Source: Spirochaetaceae bacterium
Lineage (GTDB): Bacteria > Spirochaetota > Spirochaetia > Treponematales > Breznakiellaceae
Length of the DNA: 7,105 nt
Direction of reading: 5' to 3'
Assembly: GCA_031265025.1 (NCBI GenBank)
Contig: JAISDF010000258.1
Span: forward strand, 1 to 7,105
Notes under the pieces: generated by a model
The model's database searches: none
What the model was told of the DNA's origin: nothing
Seen by the model: only the letters and a program-made list of their open reading frames with translations
Shown here: in pieces, positions 7,101 to 7,105 of the stretch
Layout of the letters: each line of letters starts with the position of its first letter
How positions within the stretch are numbered: the first letter of the stretch is position 1
Position numbers and translations under genes: made by a program

Positions 7101-7105
7101 ATATG

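Noticed and set aside
7053..7105. tRNA 3' end as an integration (attB/attL) site for a mobile element
   Set aside because: No repeat of the tRNA 3' end, integrase or foreign gene is seen; a terminator follows directly.

Overview
The window reads as ordinary chromosomal core from a spirochaete, most likely a Treponema-type organism with moderate GC (about half by eye). The main clue is the 896-residue minus-strand protein that carries a GreA transcript-cleavage domain at the end of a very long TPR/helical region. As I recall, this layout is typical of Treponema, and Chlamydia has a comparable long GreA. The SecA sequence fits but is less diagnostic. The assignment is by recognition only; no search was run.

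Layout from right to left, following transcription of the protein genes. The right edge holds a plus-strand tRNA-Gly(GCC) gene (6981-7052) with a predicted promoter upstream and an intrinsic terminator downstream (7062-7100). A 115-bp intergenic region separates it from divergently transcribed secA (4094-6865, minus). That region holds two back-to-back promoter candidates whose -35 boxes are only 6 bp apart. After secA, with no visible terminator between, a strong promoter candidate (4049-4076, perfect TATAAT) precedes a three-gene minus-strand run: a 325-codon TPR protein (3048-4025), the TPR/CarD-like/GreA fusion (331-3021), and the first 104 codons of an exported von Willebrand factor A-domain protein (ends at 314, runs off the left edge). 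Gaps inside the run are 26 and 16 bp, so it is probably one operon.

In function, SecA drives Sec-dependent export and the GreA fusion should rescue backtracked RNA polymerase. The TPR protein is probably a scaffold of unknown partner, and the vWA protein is probably an exported metal-dependent adhesion or assembly factor. No mobile element, CRISPR array, phage gene, defence system or integration scar was seen. No stretch over 300 bases lacks a gene. The points worth a second look are the multidomain GreA, a U-to-C change at the normally invariant position 55 of the tRNA-Gly T loop, and the compact tRNA/secA promoter region, where secA may be leaderless.
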